The translations under genes were made by a program, and so were the position numbers. A stretch of 64,000 nt of DNA from Primula veris (taxonomy: Eukaryota > Streptophyta > Magnoliopsida > Ericales > Primulaceae), in the NCBI GenBank assembly GCA_963682055.1, contig OY821747.1, forward strand, positions 25,046,126-25,110,125, given 5' to 3'. Below the pieces are notes generated by a model. That model saw only the letters and a program-made list of their open reading frames with translations. It was not told where the DNA came from and ran no database searches. Of this stretch, positions 47,803 through 60,185 are shown in pieces; within the stretch, counting starts at the first letter, position 1; each line of letters starts with the position of its first letter.

Positions 47803-49148
47803 CATTGACATTCATACATATCCTCTCTCATCCTCTAAACTAGATCTAAAAAGCACACCTACCACCGTCGCCGCCTGGGGTGGAGGAGCGGTAGTGGGCC
47901 TCCTCCACCTCCAGGCAGATTAATCGTCTCCTCTTCTCCCTCTCTTATCCCTCTTCTCTCATCACCTCCTTCACTTCTTCGATCTCCCCACAGCCTACTT
48001 CCATCCCGTAACCCATCACCGTCTTTATGTTCACCTCTATTACCCTCTTATCCCAGATTGGACCACCTCCCTCCGTCCTCCCTCCTCATCTCCATCCCGT
48101 TTTCTCATCTCCTCCTTTTCCTTCACTCATCTCCACCCTCTTCTAACCTCGCATACCCATCTTTCTATGCTCATCCTCCTCTCTTTCGGGCTGCCAAGAC
48201 CGTCCCTTTCTTTCAGTTTTAGATCGTTTACGGTACCGCTTTAGTTCTTATCTTTTGCTTTTCGAAGTATTGATGTGTGGGCAATTAGCTGGTCTCTGAT
48301 ATGGTTATTTGGGTTGTTGTCTTTCGGGTTTTTGATCTAGTTGGTATATTTTAGTCGGGTTTAATAGTGTGTTGGCACCCCGATAGTTCTCATGGAAATC
48401 GACAGAGTTTTAACCCATAAGATCTCTTTTACTCGAGTCTCTTATCATCAATATGGATGTTGTCTATTTAGTCTTTGCATGAGATCGCAAATTTGTTAGT
48501 AACCATAGTTGGTTAGTTTTTGATGAATCGATAGTTTTTGGGAAATTAATATAAAAACCCTATTTAGACAGTTTATATGATATCTACTTGTTTTATTAAT
48601 TTATATTTGAACGTTGGCGAAACTTGTGTAGTAGGTTGTTGTTATCAGGGATTCATTTGTATTTAGGCTTGGTTGGCGATTGCAGGGCGTGTGAAAATGA
48701 ATTCGAGTATGGGTTATGTTTTTATGTTTTTATGGTTTTATGCTTGGTAGACTTGTTTAGATCGGGTTTGCTGGCACCCCGACGGTGATTATGGAACCGT
48801 GCCGAGTTGAATACAAGAGTTTTTTCCTAATTACTATTTATATGCGCATCTCGCTTTGCTACTTCTGCTTACTGCTCATTGTCTCGCCCGTTCAAATAGC
48901 TCTCACGACAATATTTCACTACTTATTTATAGATTGTTAAGATAGGTTTTATTTTTACTTACGATTTATTTGGTTTTGTTTTAATTTTCCATGGATGGAA
49001 TGATTTTGGTTGACTTTGTAGAGTTGCGGGCGTGCCTATGTATTTTCCGTTATTTATAGTCTTTTGGAGTTTGTTCCGATATACAGTGAAACTTGTATTA
49101 GCATGTATTACTATTAATAATAATAAACATATTCCTGGAAAAAAAAAA
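47803..49148 (+). mobile_element. Retroposed non-coding sequence with poly-A and 17-bp TSD
   Basis: The 17-mer AAAGTTTACGACGTTGA occurs at 47786-47802 and again at 49146-49162. The second copy is immediately preceded by a run of ten or so A residues. This is the signature of LINE-mediated retroposition of a plus-sense RNA of about 1.34 kb. The insert has a C/T-rich, relatively GC-rich 5' part (47860-48200) and a T-rich remainder with two related phrases (TTGGCACCCCGATAG near 48373, CTGGCACCCCGACGG near 48770). No long reading frame is present, so the source may be a non-coding transcript, an untranslated region or a non-autonomous LINE derivative. Confidence 0.75.
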
Positions 49149-49295
49149 GTTTACGACGTTGATGGTAATTGTAAAGCTATACTCTAATAGATAAAGATAA
49201 AATCAAATCAAAAGAGTGTGATTTTCGTTTCGGTGTTCGACAAATTGATTAAACAATTTCGGGTTGTAAAATAAGTTTTATTTCAATAAAAAATT

Positions 49296-50827
49296 ATGAG
49301 ACATTATTGTGGGGTGAATGGAATGATTTGGTTGGACACCCATATGACAGAGGTAATTAAACATAAAAAGTACTTATTTTGTGGGTTTGGTCCGCAGAAT
49401 CGTGTTTTTCGTCATGAAGCTAGTGCATACTATTATTCGCTTGTTTGGGTATATGAAATTATAAGTGATGTGAAAAAATTAAAGGAGTTTAAAAATTCCG
49501 GACATGCGTCGAAGGTGTTTCATATAGTGATGGAAAGAGATTGGGTTTTCAAAATTATTGTTGAAATTTTTGTTGCTTATTCGGGTAATTGTATTGGAGA
49601 TGATTATTTCGCTTTCATAAGTCGAATGAGTGGTGAATGGAGGTTGGTTAAATATGGGGATGGGCGTTTCCTTAATTTTTTGACTAAATTTAAGAAAGTG
49701 GGTTGTTACATGTTTTCGGTGGCGTTTGAGAAACTGAATATTTCCCTAGCTAGAAAGTGTTCAAAGACTATGAAACTCACCAAAAGTATAAGTAGTTCAT
49801 TTGCAGATATTCGGCAATTTGAATTGGTATTTTTTGTCCAATCTGACAATTACTCTTGAATTTTCAAAGTTTGTTTCACGTGCAGTTTTTTCTGTTACTG
49901 AAATGTCACCTAACGAACTAGTTGTTTGGCATAGCGAACGGTATCCAATTCTGTTGAAATTATATATGGTGATAGAGTACCTGTGTACGGACGTGTGGCC
50001 ACTCAATTTGCAATATTTGGTCAAACGTAGGCTGAGTTATGAAATTTCAAAGTTAGGTCGGGATCCAGATTTTTCGGAATATTCAGCTTTTACATTGGCT
50101 AAAAAAGTATTTTCTGACTATAGCAAACATCCTCTGATTTTGTTGAAATTTGGTGGGAATATAGAGGGCGTACACAGTCATTTGGTAACCGGAATCGATG
50201 TATTTGGGTAACTGAAGAGTGAGATACGATATTCCAAAGTTCAGCAGCGACTGGTTGGATTGAACCCGTACTTGGGCAGATTTGATATGCGTGACAAGAC
50301 TTTTTTTTGGGCTCCATAAATGGTGTCCTAAAATTATAAAACTTTGTGGAGAAACTCATAAAGTACTCACAGAAATTCTACGATTTGATTCGCTATATTT
50401 TGATACCCGTTTAGTGAGTTATGAACTTCTAAATTTGACACGTTTTTGCTCTTTGCATATCTATGACAAGTTGAACCTGTTATTTTTTTTACTGGGAAAC
50501 TTGCTGATTGTTTCTTACTATTGTGGTACAACGACTGATTGGTTGATTGTTAAGGATGTCGAGGGGACATGTGGACTGTGGGATATGCCGTCGAGTACAT
50601 ATGTTGATCCTTATTGGTCATACATGTTTCATGAAGCTAGAAAAGTGATATATATTCGAGAGGGACTTGACGAAGATATCTACGATACCATTTTCAATAT
50701 TTTTCGGTCGCTCGAGTTGTCCGAGTTTCTGATAAGCATGGCTTTTGGTTTTATTTTTGGAGTTCTTGGCTCGGTCGAGTGTCGAAGATCTCGAAAGACG
50801 GTCATTTGGACGGTTGGCGAAACTTGA
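49296..50827 (+). pseudogene. Run of three unidentified reading frames, probably one decayed gene
   Basis: Frames of 187, 136 and 181 residues (49296-49859, 49801-50211, 50282-50827) follow each other in different phases with little gap, as expected of one coding sequence broken by small indels. All three read like protein rather than noise (for example VEGTCGLWDMPSSTYVDPYW and HEARKVIYIREGLDEDIYDT), but I recognise no domain. The sequence has higher GC than its neighbours up to about 50960. There is no intron-like structure. It could be a pseudogene of a lineage-specific family or part of an unknown element. Confidence 0.45.
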
Positions 50828-51269
50828 TCGGGGTCCCACATGATCGGGTAAGGTTCGTTTGAAAGGTTGGAGGAGTGTATTTGGACTTCCGCCAGACCCC
50901 GGAAGAGATGATACATCTGCTTTTATGATTCGTCGGATGTTGAACGTGAGAGTAAACTTGAGGCCAGGCCAATGTTATTATTAAGGGATGGAATAATGAG
51001 ACCGGTTATTTATTGTTTTATTTATTATTTCTTATATTTACTTGGACCGTTTTGTTCTTATATTCACTCATGGTTCTTTTTAGACATATTTGTAGAGAGT
51101 CGGACTCTCATTATTTTATTATGTTGAGTATTGTTGAATGGAAGGGGACATTTTTTTTCTCTCTTGTTTATCTGTTATGTTTTTCTCTATTTGGATTAAT
51201 TGTATATTTTGCTGAGTGATTGATTTATTATTTCTCACTTATTTCTACGAAACATTGGGGTTTCATCAT

Positions 51270-53197
51270 TTGATATAGAAAATGAAAATACCTACTAGTT
51301 TTTTTTTTTTTAATAATTAATAACTCTTAATTTGAAGGTAAACTGTTTTGCATGCGTCAAGTATTGAACACGGGTGATAAACGTGTTATATTAGATTTGC
51401 TATAAAAATATCTACCAACTTAAGTGTATTAATTAGGACTACATTTAATCATCATATAAGGCGGCTTCAGTTCAACTAGGCCAACCATTCAACTTATTTA
51501 GGCAAGACAAGTGATATTGGAAAAACAAGCAAGAGATAGCTTAATTAATGATGAACCAAACATCGATTCTGATTTAGAAAAAATTACTCATAGTAAGTAG
51601 CTAGTAACATTTACATTGGACTAGCTGGCTATATAGGACCTTCCATTTTGATTTATATATGGTATAACTTCACGATGATTCCTATCTAGCTATTTCTCAA
51701 AAATTTGATACTAGTAACCGTCATTTTTCCATTACACGCGGGATTATTATTACTGGTTCCAACAGATAATGGGATTGTTTCATTGTAGCCTTTTAAGTAT
51801 ATCTATAACCTTTTTTGTAGAAAAGCTTGATTCATTTATGATTAAAATTTCCAGATAACAAGTCAAGAAAAATCAGGTAACAAACTAAATAAAATATATC
51901 TTGATATATTAGAAATTCAATAACTAACTTAAAAGTTGTAACCAAACCAACCGACTGTCCCTGAAATGCAAAATCATTTATAATATTGTGTTTCTTGTAC
52001 CTTTGTTGGCTCTTAAACAAAAGGTACTTTCACAATTCATAAAACTAGTTCTTCACGTCTATAAATAGTTATGTAGATAATTTAGTCAACCATCCAATTG
52101 TTAAGAGCTCTCAAGACATAAGTCAAAAATACAAACTTGGGACTATTTATGAAATGAATTATCAAACTTCCAATAGTGCACTAATATTTAATATCAGTTT
52201 GAGTGACATTCAATATTTATCGAGAATGGGTGAGCGTAGTGAGATATATTGGTTTGATTCAAACTTACCCATATAATATGAGTTAGATTGGTATAGAAAA
52301 TGAAAATATCTACTAAGTGTCTTAGGAGGCTACATTTAGTCAGAGATTTAGTGTATGAAAATCGTTTGATACTCGATTTTGGTGGACCATATGTTGATAT
52401 TGAACATTTTCATTTCGTCGGTTTCGTTTCCATTTATCGGTTTGATTCAAGTTTATTCATATATTACAATGAGTTAGTTTGGTATAAAAGATGAAAATCT
52501 ACTAGGATCATTCACAACAGCTCTTCTATAATGATCTATCTATTTTAAATTATCAAGGAGCATAATTCTATTTTACATATTTTATATATCAGATAACTCC
52601 ACATCAGATATTCTAAAATACACGTCCACTTTAGAAATTTTTGTCTCCAGCAGATACTCTAAAATAAATATTATATATAATAAAAAGTTATTATATAACT
52701 AATTACATATAAATTTAAAATATATTCAACTTAACCAAAAATAAAACCCTCCAAATTAAAACAATAAAATTACACTAGCTGGTGCTAAATTCACTTTTGG
52801 CGTGGAATTTTGGTTATGATGAAATTATTTTCCATCAAATTTTGAATATATTCCTAATGAACTATTCAGAGGTAAAAAAAACTCTATTTACAAGTCTGTC
52901 TATTTTTAAGCATATTTTCATATATAACTATTTAAAATGTACGTATATAAATGATTTTAAAAGGCCTATGTGACATGGAGAGAGAGAATAAATATGAGAG
53001 AGAGACCTATTGCTACAGTAAAATGCTATTCTAACAATTTTACTATACAAAAATGTTCAAAAGCATACATATCATGTATGATGGCTATAGACTTACAATA
53101 TATGTTTTTATATATGTGCTGATAATAGTGCTCTAACATGATATAAAAGAAATCGAGCAGACCAGCACCCCATATCAATATAAAACTGATCTTTTTA

Positions 53198-53236
<39 letters not shown>

Positions 53237-53420
53237 GTGGATTTTGTGTTTCCCATTCATCGTTTCACCACTAATATAATTACAGAAAAAATGTTTTGTT
53301 CCGCCACTAATACAAATATCTAGTACTACTAGCTAAGTGTATAATTAAGGACTACATTTAGTCAGAAATTTGGTGTATCAAAATCGTTTAATACTCGTTT
53401 TCAGTGGACGATAATAACGT
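51270..53420. repeat. Three diverged copies of a dispersed repeat
   Basis: A segment containing GAAAATATCTACTAAGTGT, GGCTACATTTAGTCAGAGAT and GAAAATCGTTTGATACTCG occurs near 51275-51450, 52285-52400 and 53325-53405. The intervening sequence is AT-rich and non-coding; an (AT)n run lies at 53200-53233. No gene was found between 50960 and 53919. Confidence 0.6.
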
Positions 53421-53919
53421 TACACAATTTCATTTCCTCGTTTCCGTAACCCATACACCAAAAATTATGATGAAATTTAATAAATGTTGTACATTGTCAA
53501 TATGTTTGATGATGGTTACCTATCACTGCATTTTCCACCAATATCAAACAAAGTTTGTGATAACATTATATATTTTTGGTACAAAATAATTATAGTATTT
53601 GAATTTAAGGGTCACATGAAAGTGAGAGACAAGAGGAACACTTTTATCACACTAAACCCTAACTCACTTTTGGTAGGTGTGAGACCACACATGATGATCC
53701 AATGGTCATTAAAGAGAATCAAAAAGTAACCAATCACTTTCACAATCTATAACATATCTCTCTTCATAAGTGCACTTACACACAAATGTTGTACACTTTC
53801 CTATCTCTAGGGTTACAACTTTCTTTTTCTCTCTTTCACCATTTTGGTTACATTGTAAGAAAAAGAGGTTTCATCTTGTAACTCAATATATAACAAAGCA
53901 AATAAATAAATAAAAAAAC

Positions 53920-56900
53920 ATGGGTAGAGGTAAAGTTGAGATGAAGAGGATAGAGAACAAAATAAACAGACAAGTAACATTTGCTAAGAGGAGAAATGGT
54001 GTTTTGAAAAAGGCTTATGAGTTATCTGTGTTATGTGATGCTGAGGTGGCACTTATCATTTTTTCCAATCGTGGCAAGCTCTATGAATTCTGCAGCACCT
54101 CTGAGTAATTATTTCCCCTCTCTAATATATTATATATAATACGTAAATGAATTTTATATTTATGTGTACATAAGAACTGGATCTAGTGTAAGATCTTGGG
54201 TTGATCAGTACAAAAAATGTTACTCGTGGTAAAATAAGTGTCGTTAAATATAACAACAATTTAAATTTAGAGTCTGATGATAAATTTACATTTCTTTTGG
54301 TAGTGAATGCTATTTAATCTTTTTGGTTTAAACCGAAAGCTAGGGGTTGTTTCATTGCATCTATGTTTAAGCTTAGCTAATTATTAATATTTCTTTTTTT
54401 CTTACAATATTTACGGATATGGTAAACATTCTTGAAGAAAGATTTTCTGTTGTCTAGTCTCAAAGAGCAAGTAATTGTTGTACACGTGATAAATCAAGTT
54501 GTTATTTCTTTGGTTGCGTATTTGTTTGAAATTTGAGAAATGCAGCCAATTAGGAAAGTTAGTCCATGACAGTATGGCAGAAATAGAGGAAATACCCAAA
54601 ATTTTGTATTTAAAAAAAAATGACTGTTAAGATCTTGGGTTCTTCTTAATCTTTTTGGTTTAAGTGAAAAGCTAGGGGGTTGTTTCATTGCATCTAAGTT
54701 TAAGCTTAGCTAATTTTAATATTTATTTTTTATTACAATATTTATCAATATGGTAAACATGCTCAAAGAAAGATCTTTTGTTGATTAGTCTCAAAGAGCA
54801 AGTAACCGTTGTACACGTGATAATTTTTTTCTTTTTTGGTTGCTTAATTGTTTGAAATTTGAGAAAAGCAGCCAAGTAGGAAAGTTAGTCCATGACAGTA
54901 TGACTCAAATAGAGGAAATATCCAAAATTGTATTTTTAAAAAATGATTGTTAATATCAAATTATGACTTTTTCTTGTTACCTACCATAAATACATACAGA
55001 GTCTATTTCTGAATTTTTACCATTTTCTGACTACTTGATCTGGTTACAGCTCATAATTTTTTATTTTTTTTTCTTCTTTTTTTTTTGCTTTTCACTTGAG
55101 TAGTAAGTTTAGGTATTTGCCGTGTTTTGTGAAATGTGTTGAGATTTTAGTTTTATGCCCGAAGAGATTAGAAATTTTAGATTTAAGAATAAATAAATTT
55201 TCTCCCTAAACTTAAGTAAGAAGCAGTTAAGTGTATTTATCCAGATGGATAATGTTTGATTAAGCTTTAAGAAGGAAAAATTTAGTATAGTAGTATTTGA
55301 CAACTAAATATTCTTAACAATTTACTTAAGCTCTTTCATTGTAGGTTACTTCTAAGTTCTAACCTTGTTTTCAATGTAAATTTTGTCAGTAAATAAACAA
55401 GTAATTAATCTATCAAGTACATCGAGTTTTGGGTACATTTTAGGTTTGATCCATAATTACCGGGAAACTTTCCCCTTTGAAATAACGCGTTACCTGTTTC
55501 CCTCTTCAACTTTTGGGTGCATGTTTAAAAAAATTTATCCCATATTTTACATTTTTGGGTACATTTTCAGTTTCCGTATCCCATGAGTCCAAATTTTCTA
55601 TCCCATTTCTCTACCCCCTTCCGTCTCCCCTTGTTTATTTTATCAAAAAAAAAATTATAAAAAACTTGAAAAAAATTGTACAATTACTTTAATATATGTA
55701 TCAATACATTCCAATAATTATTTTTAAAAGAAAATCTGCACAAAATTTATTTTGGAATAAATATATAAATTAGTGTAAATTAAACATTGAATATTAAAAA
55801 AATTGTATAAAACAATATTATGTTCAAATGTTTTAAAATTTGAACACAATATAATATAAAGTTTATAAAATTGCGGTAAAAGTTGTGATAATTTAAAATT
55901 TGAATGACAATAAGAAAAATGACACAGAAGGGGTAGAATATTTGGACTCTTATCCCATGACAACTATACTTTGATCTAATTTGTAACAGTAGTGGTGCCT
56001 AAAATTTTTGCTAGCTTATACTTGTATCAAATTTCATTTATTTGAGAAAGAGTGTCAATACTATTATTTACCATATCTTTGAACCAAATGTAATTTAGTT
56101 ATAACTTTTGGTTTTTATTGGTACAATAAATATTTAGGAAATAATTTAGTTTCATTTATAAATGATTATGAACTATTTTGGAAAAGGAAATAATTTTATT
56201 GGGTTTTTACTTGATCATTTATATATTTATACGAAGAATAGTGATTGTTGCCTTTACTTTTGTATTTAACATGAGAAATAAACTTGTTTATACTTGGGAA
56301 ATAATTGTGAACCAAACTCAAAATAATTGTGATCCTTTTTGCCTTGTTGTTTGAGTCGTCAAGATCTCAGTCTATTTATTTTTAAATTTCCCTAGTATGA
56401 ACCTTATGGTGTTTAGTTGAGAAATAAACTTGTTCAAGATTGATTAATATTTAATAGCCATTTTATGTAGTGAAACCAACACTATTGGAACTAATTATAT
56501 CAAATATATTAAGGGTGCAATAATATTTCCTAATATACTTTTTAGGTCACCACTTGTAAAGATTTCTCAACGTTTAGTATCATTTCACAGAACAATTAGA
56601 TGAGAAAGAGAAACATTTTTCTATTTATCATACTCCACACTCTATCAATGACTATTACATCAAATTTGAGCACACACAAAAACATGAAGAGGTGCTCATG
56701 TTTGAATACTTTAATTCTTGAAAGAGAAGAAAATCCACGTTGTGTTTCGTTTAACTTACTTTAGAGATATGTTACTATTTTAAGAAGATGTCTTTCATTT
56801 TAATTAGTTCCCCCAAATTGAGTTGAAAATCATCTTCTATGAATATGGTGCATAAGATTCTTACCATGTCTCTCTTTCAGATCAACTCTCATAAATATAT

Positions 56901-59356
56901 GGCTTTGTACAATTGAAGAAAAGTGTGAATTCATTTTTTTATTGAACAAAAATAACATTGTAATGATACATAATACCAGTCAATTACATCAAGAATTCAA
57001 ACTTACAAGTACATTACATAATGGAACAATTGATGAATACGAAAGAACAAAATGGATGCGTTCTAAACTATATTTTCATCTCTTGTGGTCGTCCCATAAG
57101 TGTGTCCTGGATCCCCCGACCTTCATATATGACATTAATATGTTGTTTTGGCTCATTATACCCCAAATAGTTTCGAATGTCATATTTGTCATCTCACTAC
57201 TCTCCAAAGAATACGTTAGTAAATTACATATTTTCCAAAAACTTGTCAACTCCTCAAGCAGGGTATATTCCTTGCCGGTGGGCAATATATCTTGATTTTG
57301 ATCTTGGAATGAATAGCTTTTGAGAAGTTATGAACAAAGTATTTCCAATAGTAGTTGTTAGAGAAGAAGTTTTATCGACAACCGATCTATAGCCAAATGA
57401 TGGTAGAACTTTATAGCAACTTTTATGGAATGGGTGTCAAAGGAAGCGTCGAATTAGGTTGATCGCTTCGACACTAGTAGATGGTATAAGAACAGAAAAT
57501 GGAACACGAGCACATTGTGGGAACCAGGAGTAAACAACACTTTCATGTTTAATTCCCTCCGCCATTGTTCTCTTTGTGATTGTGTCTATCGCACCACACA
57601 TCTTGTCCATCTTTTTCATGTCACCAGTCATTCCTTCACAATATTTAAATATTATAGATCTCTAAAGACTTATTGTTACCAATTTCACTTTTACATATAG
57701 AAATAATGTTTAAAAATATTGAAACTAGCCGAAGGCAAATGCTTCTATTTATCCGAGATTTTAACTTATGGATGTGACTGATAAGCAACACTTTTATCGG
57801 AATGATATAATTTTATTAGTTGTTTTTGCCTCAATTTACCTAATTGTGACCCTTTCTATTGTGTCACCAGCATGCTTAAAACACTCGAAAAGTATCAGAA
57901 ATCCAGTTATGCATCGACGGAAATAGTTGACTGCAAAGCGAAAGAGTTTGAGGTCCCTTCTATTAGACCTTATGCCTTTCATTTCACATCATGCATATGT
58001 TTTCATGTTCTGATATATTATTTTTACATGACCTTATTTGTATACATGATACAATTTGTTCCAGCAAAGTAGCTATAAGGAGTACCTCAAACTGAAGGGT
58101 AAGCATGATACTCTCCAACGTTATCAAAGGTAACAAATTATACGGACCTTGTGTATGATATCTTTGTAGATCTGAAATTTTAGGTTTCCAGTATTCTGTT
58201 TTTTTTTCTATTTTTAATCTATCTTGCTAGTTTGAAGAGCAAAAGAGATTATTTATTCAAATTAAGTTTGTTTTAAAATAAACCCTCTTTGTTAAACAAA
58301 AAGCGCCGGTCACTAATTGGTTTTGGTTGCAGCTATCACTGAAATAAGTTAACTTCTAGCTTTATCAGGCTTTCAGATTAAAAATAAATAAAAATTCTTT
58401 ATCCGCTTTCAAGTTTGTCGCAAATAAGCAATTTTAAGCCAAAACAAAAAGAGATTTTACCTCACAAATCGAGCTCAAGACACGACTATTAGTATTTGTA
58501 ATGATTTTAATAAATCTACACTGATTTACATGTTTGCTCATAAGGGTAAAAGAAAAGCTGAAGAGTTATAAATCCTGTATTTGTTTTAGACAGCTTCTTG
58601 GTGATGATCTTGACCCACTAAATATGAAGGAGCTTGAGCAGCTCGAGAATCAGCTCAACAATTCATTGAAGCATATTAGGTCAATCAAGGTAAAACACTA
58701 CAAATACTATCTCTACAAAATAAATTTGAATGTTAGGATAAGTTTAATTGAAGTTTTTGAGCTAAACTACTTTTTAGTTGTGCATTTGGTTAACTATTTT
58801 ACATTTATGGCCTAGATAAGCTAACACTTTTAAATCTTAAGTTACCTGTTTTCCTTGTTCTCTTACAAACCCATATCTTTTTTTATTTGAAAGTTACAAC
58901 CAAGAAATCCATTAATCAATTGTTTATGCAAATTAAAATGATGATTGCAACCAAAAACCATGGTATCATTCATGCGTTGATTGCAATTTATTTTGTTAAA
59001 AGTATTCATCCAGCTGCATAAATAATAAATGGTGTTTGAAGTTCAACAAGTTATCTAATTACCTTTAGGTGAGGAACCAATGAACTCAAAGCTCACTTCA
59101 GCATTTTTGTTATTTTGTGAAAAACCAATCTTTATCTTAGTCAGTTTTTGGGATTCTCAGTTAATCTTTTTTTTTAACTGCGCAGACCCAGTATATGCTT
59201 GATCAACTTACTGATTTGCAGACCAGGGTAAAGATAATGACATATCAGTATATTTTAAATCTTGATTTAATAATTTATTGCAATTTCATAATTACACACA
59301 TCTTCAAACTGCAGGAAAAAATGCTTCTAGAGGCCAACAATGATTTACACGTCAAG
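53920..59356 (+). CDS. SEP: SEPALLATA-like MADS-box gene, exons 1-6 (3' exons not in window)
   Basis: Exons 53920-54104, 57871-57952, 58065-58129, 58590-58689, 59186-59227 and 59315-59356 (sizes 185, 82, 65, 100, 42, 42) reproduce the MIKC exon pattern, join in frame and give 172 residues. The MADS domain (1-60) reads [20 protein letters not shown] and [20 protein letters not shown]. The I/K region has [57 protein letters not shown] and [12 protein letters not shown], and exon 6 starts [21 protein letters not shown] and the K-domain wording place it in the SEP1/2/4 (LOFSEP) side of the E-class. These nuclear factors bridge floral quartets with A-, B- and C-class proteins at CArG boxes. Intron 1 is 3.8 kb. 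The C-terminal activation domain exons do not appear before 64000; a copia element follows in intron 6, so they lie beyond it or are lost. Confidence 0.9.
54315..54940 (+). repeat. ~310-bp tandem duplication in SEP intron 1
   Basis: Copies at about 54315-54605 and 54646-54935 share GTTTAAGCTTAGCTAATT, GTCTCAAAGAGCAAGTAA, TTGTACACGTGATAA and AGGAAAGTTAGTCCATGACA. First introns of MADS genes often hold regulatory sequence, so the duplication could matter, but no specific CArG element is claimed. Confidence 0.85.
54941..57870 (+). other. Remainder of SEP intron 1
   Basis: AT-rich intron sequence without a recognised element. Small open frames at 56942-57295 and 57515-57700 lack any family signature. 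Confidence 0.5.
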
Positions 59357-59734
59357 GTAACCATACTATTTTACTACCCTAAATTATCTGATAATCACTC
59401 CTTATGGTTTTATATAATCTTGTTTTGTTGCAGATTTTTTTCTTAATTCTATTATTATTTCTCTAAAAATTGGACTCTATTGGTTAATCCACTAAAATTA
59501 TTTTAGAGACAATCAAATTTTGTCTTTAAATGGTAAATTTTCGAGATAAAAATAATTTTTTATACACAAAAATATTTTTTTTGTCCCCAAATCTAATTTT
59601 TAAGCACATAATTTGAAAAAAAAATTGTCAACAAAGACAATCATATACGGACATATTTTAGGAAAAATTGTAGGAAAACATGTTTTTAAACATGGTTGTT
59701 CCAAGTGGTCAGAGACCATCTTTGAGTCAATTTT

Positions 59735-59950
59735 CGATGCGACTACTCAGTTTTTCTGAGGCCATACTCAAAGCGTTTGAGTAGCTCGTACGACGAGCTT
59801 CGCAACGGTATATCGCATGACCTATTCGAAGGAAGGGTGTGAATGATAATTGGACTCGAAGGTTGATACTCGAAAGAGAAAATAAAGTCAATGCTGGAAA
59901 ATGAGAAAAGAAATGAGATTTAACCCACATTGGAAAATCATGAGTGATTT
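59735..59950 (-). repeat. Inverted copy of the 47350-47620 repeat
   Basis: The minus strand reads CGAATAGGTCATGCGATATA, CGAAGCTCGTC and CTACTCAAACGCTTTGAGTA, matching 47350-47620. It lies between SEP exon 6 and the GC-rich minisatellite. Confidence 0.65.
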
Positions 59951-59994
59951 TTACAATACATATACTAAGGTATCCCATGTGGATATTAAGGTAT

Positions 59995-60185
59995 CGGCGG
60001 GCGGGCTTGCTCGGCGGGCGGGCTTGCTCGGCGGGCGGGCTTGCTCGGCGGGCGGGCTTGCTCGGCGGGCGGGCTTGCTCGGCGGGCGGGCTTGCTCGGC
60101 GGGCGGGCTTGCTCGTCGGGTTTTCAGCTCGTCGGGAAAAGTGTTCCTGTTCGGGAAAAGTGTTCCTGTTCGGGAAAAGCTTCCA
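59995..60185 (+). repeat. GC-rich 17-bp minisatellite and TTCCTGTTCGGGAAAAGTG repeats
   Basis: Seven near-perfect tandem copies of GGCGGGCGGGCTTGCTC (59995-60115), followed by about three copies of a 19-bp unit with GTTCCTGTTCGGGAAAAG (60120-60180). This is the most GC-rich patch in the window. It sits about 200 bp upstream of a TATA box and is probably in the U3 part of the copia LTR. Open frames across it are repeat artefacts. Confidence 0.9.
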
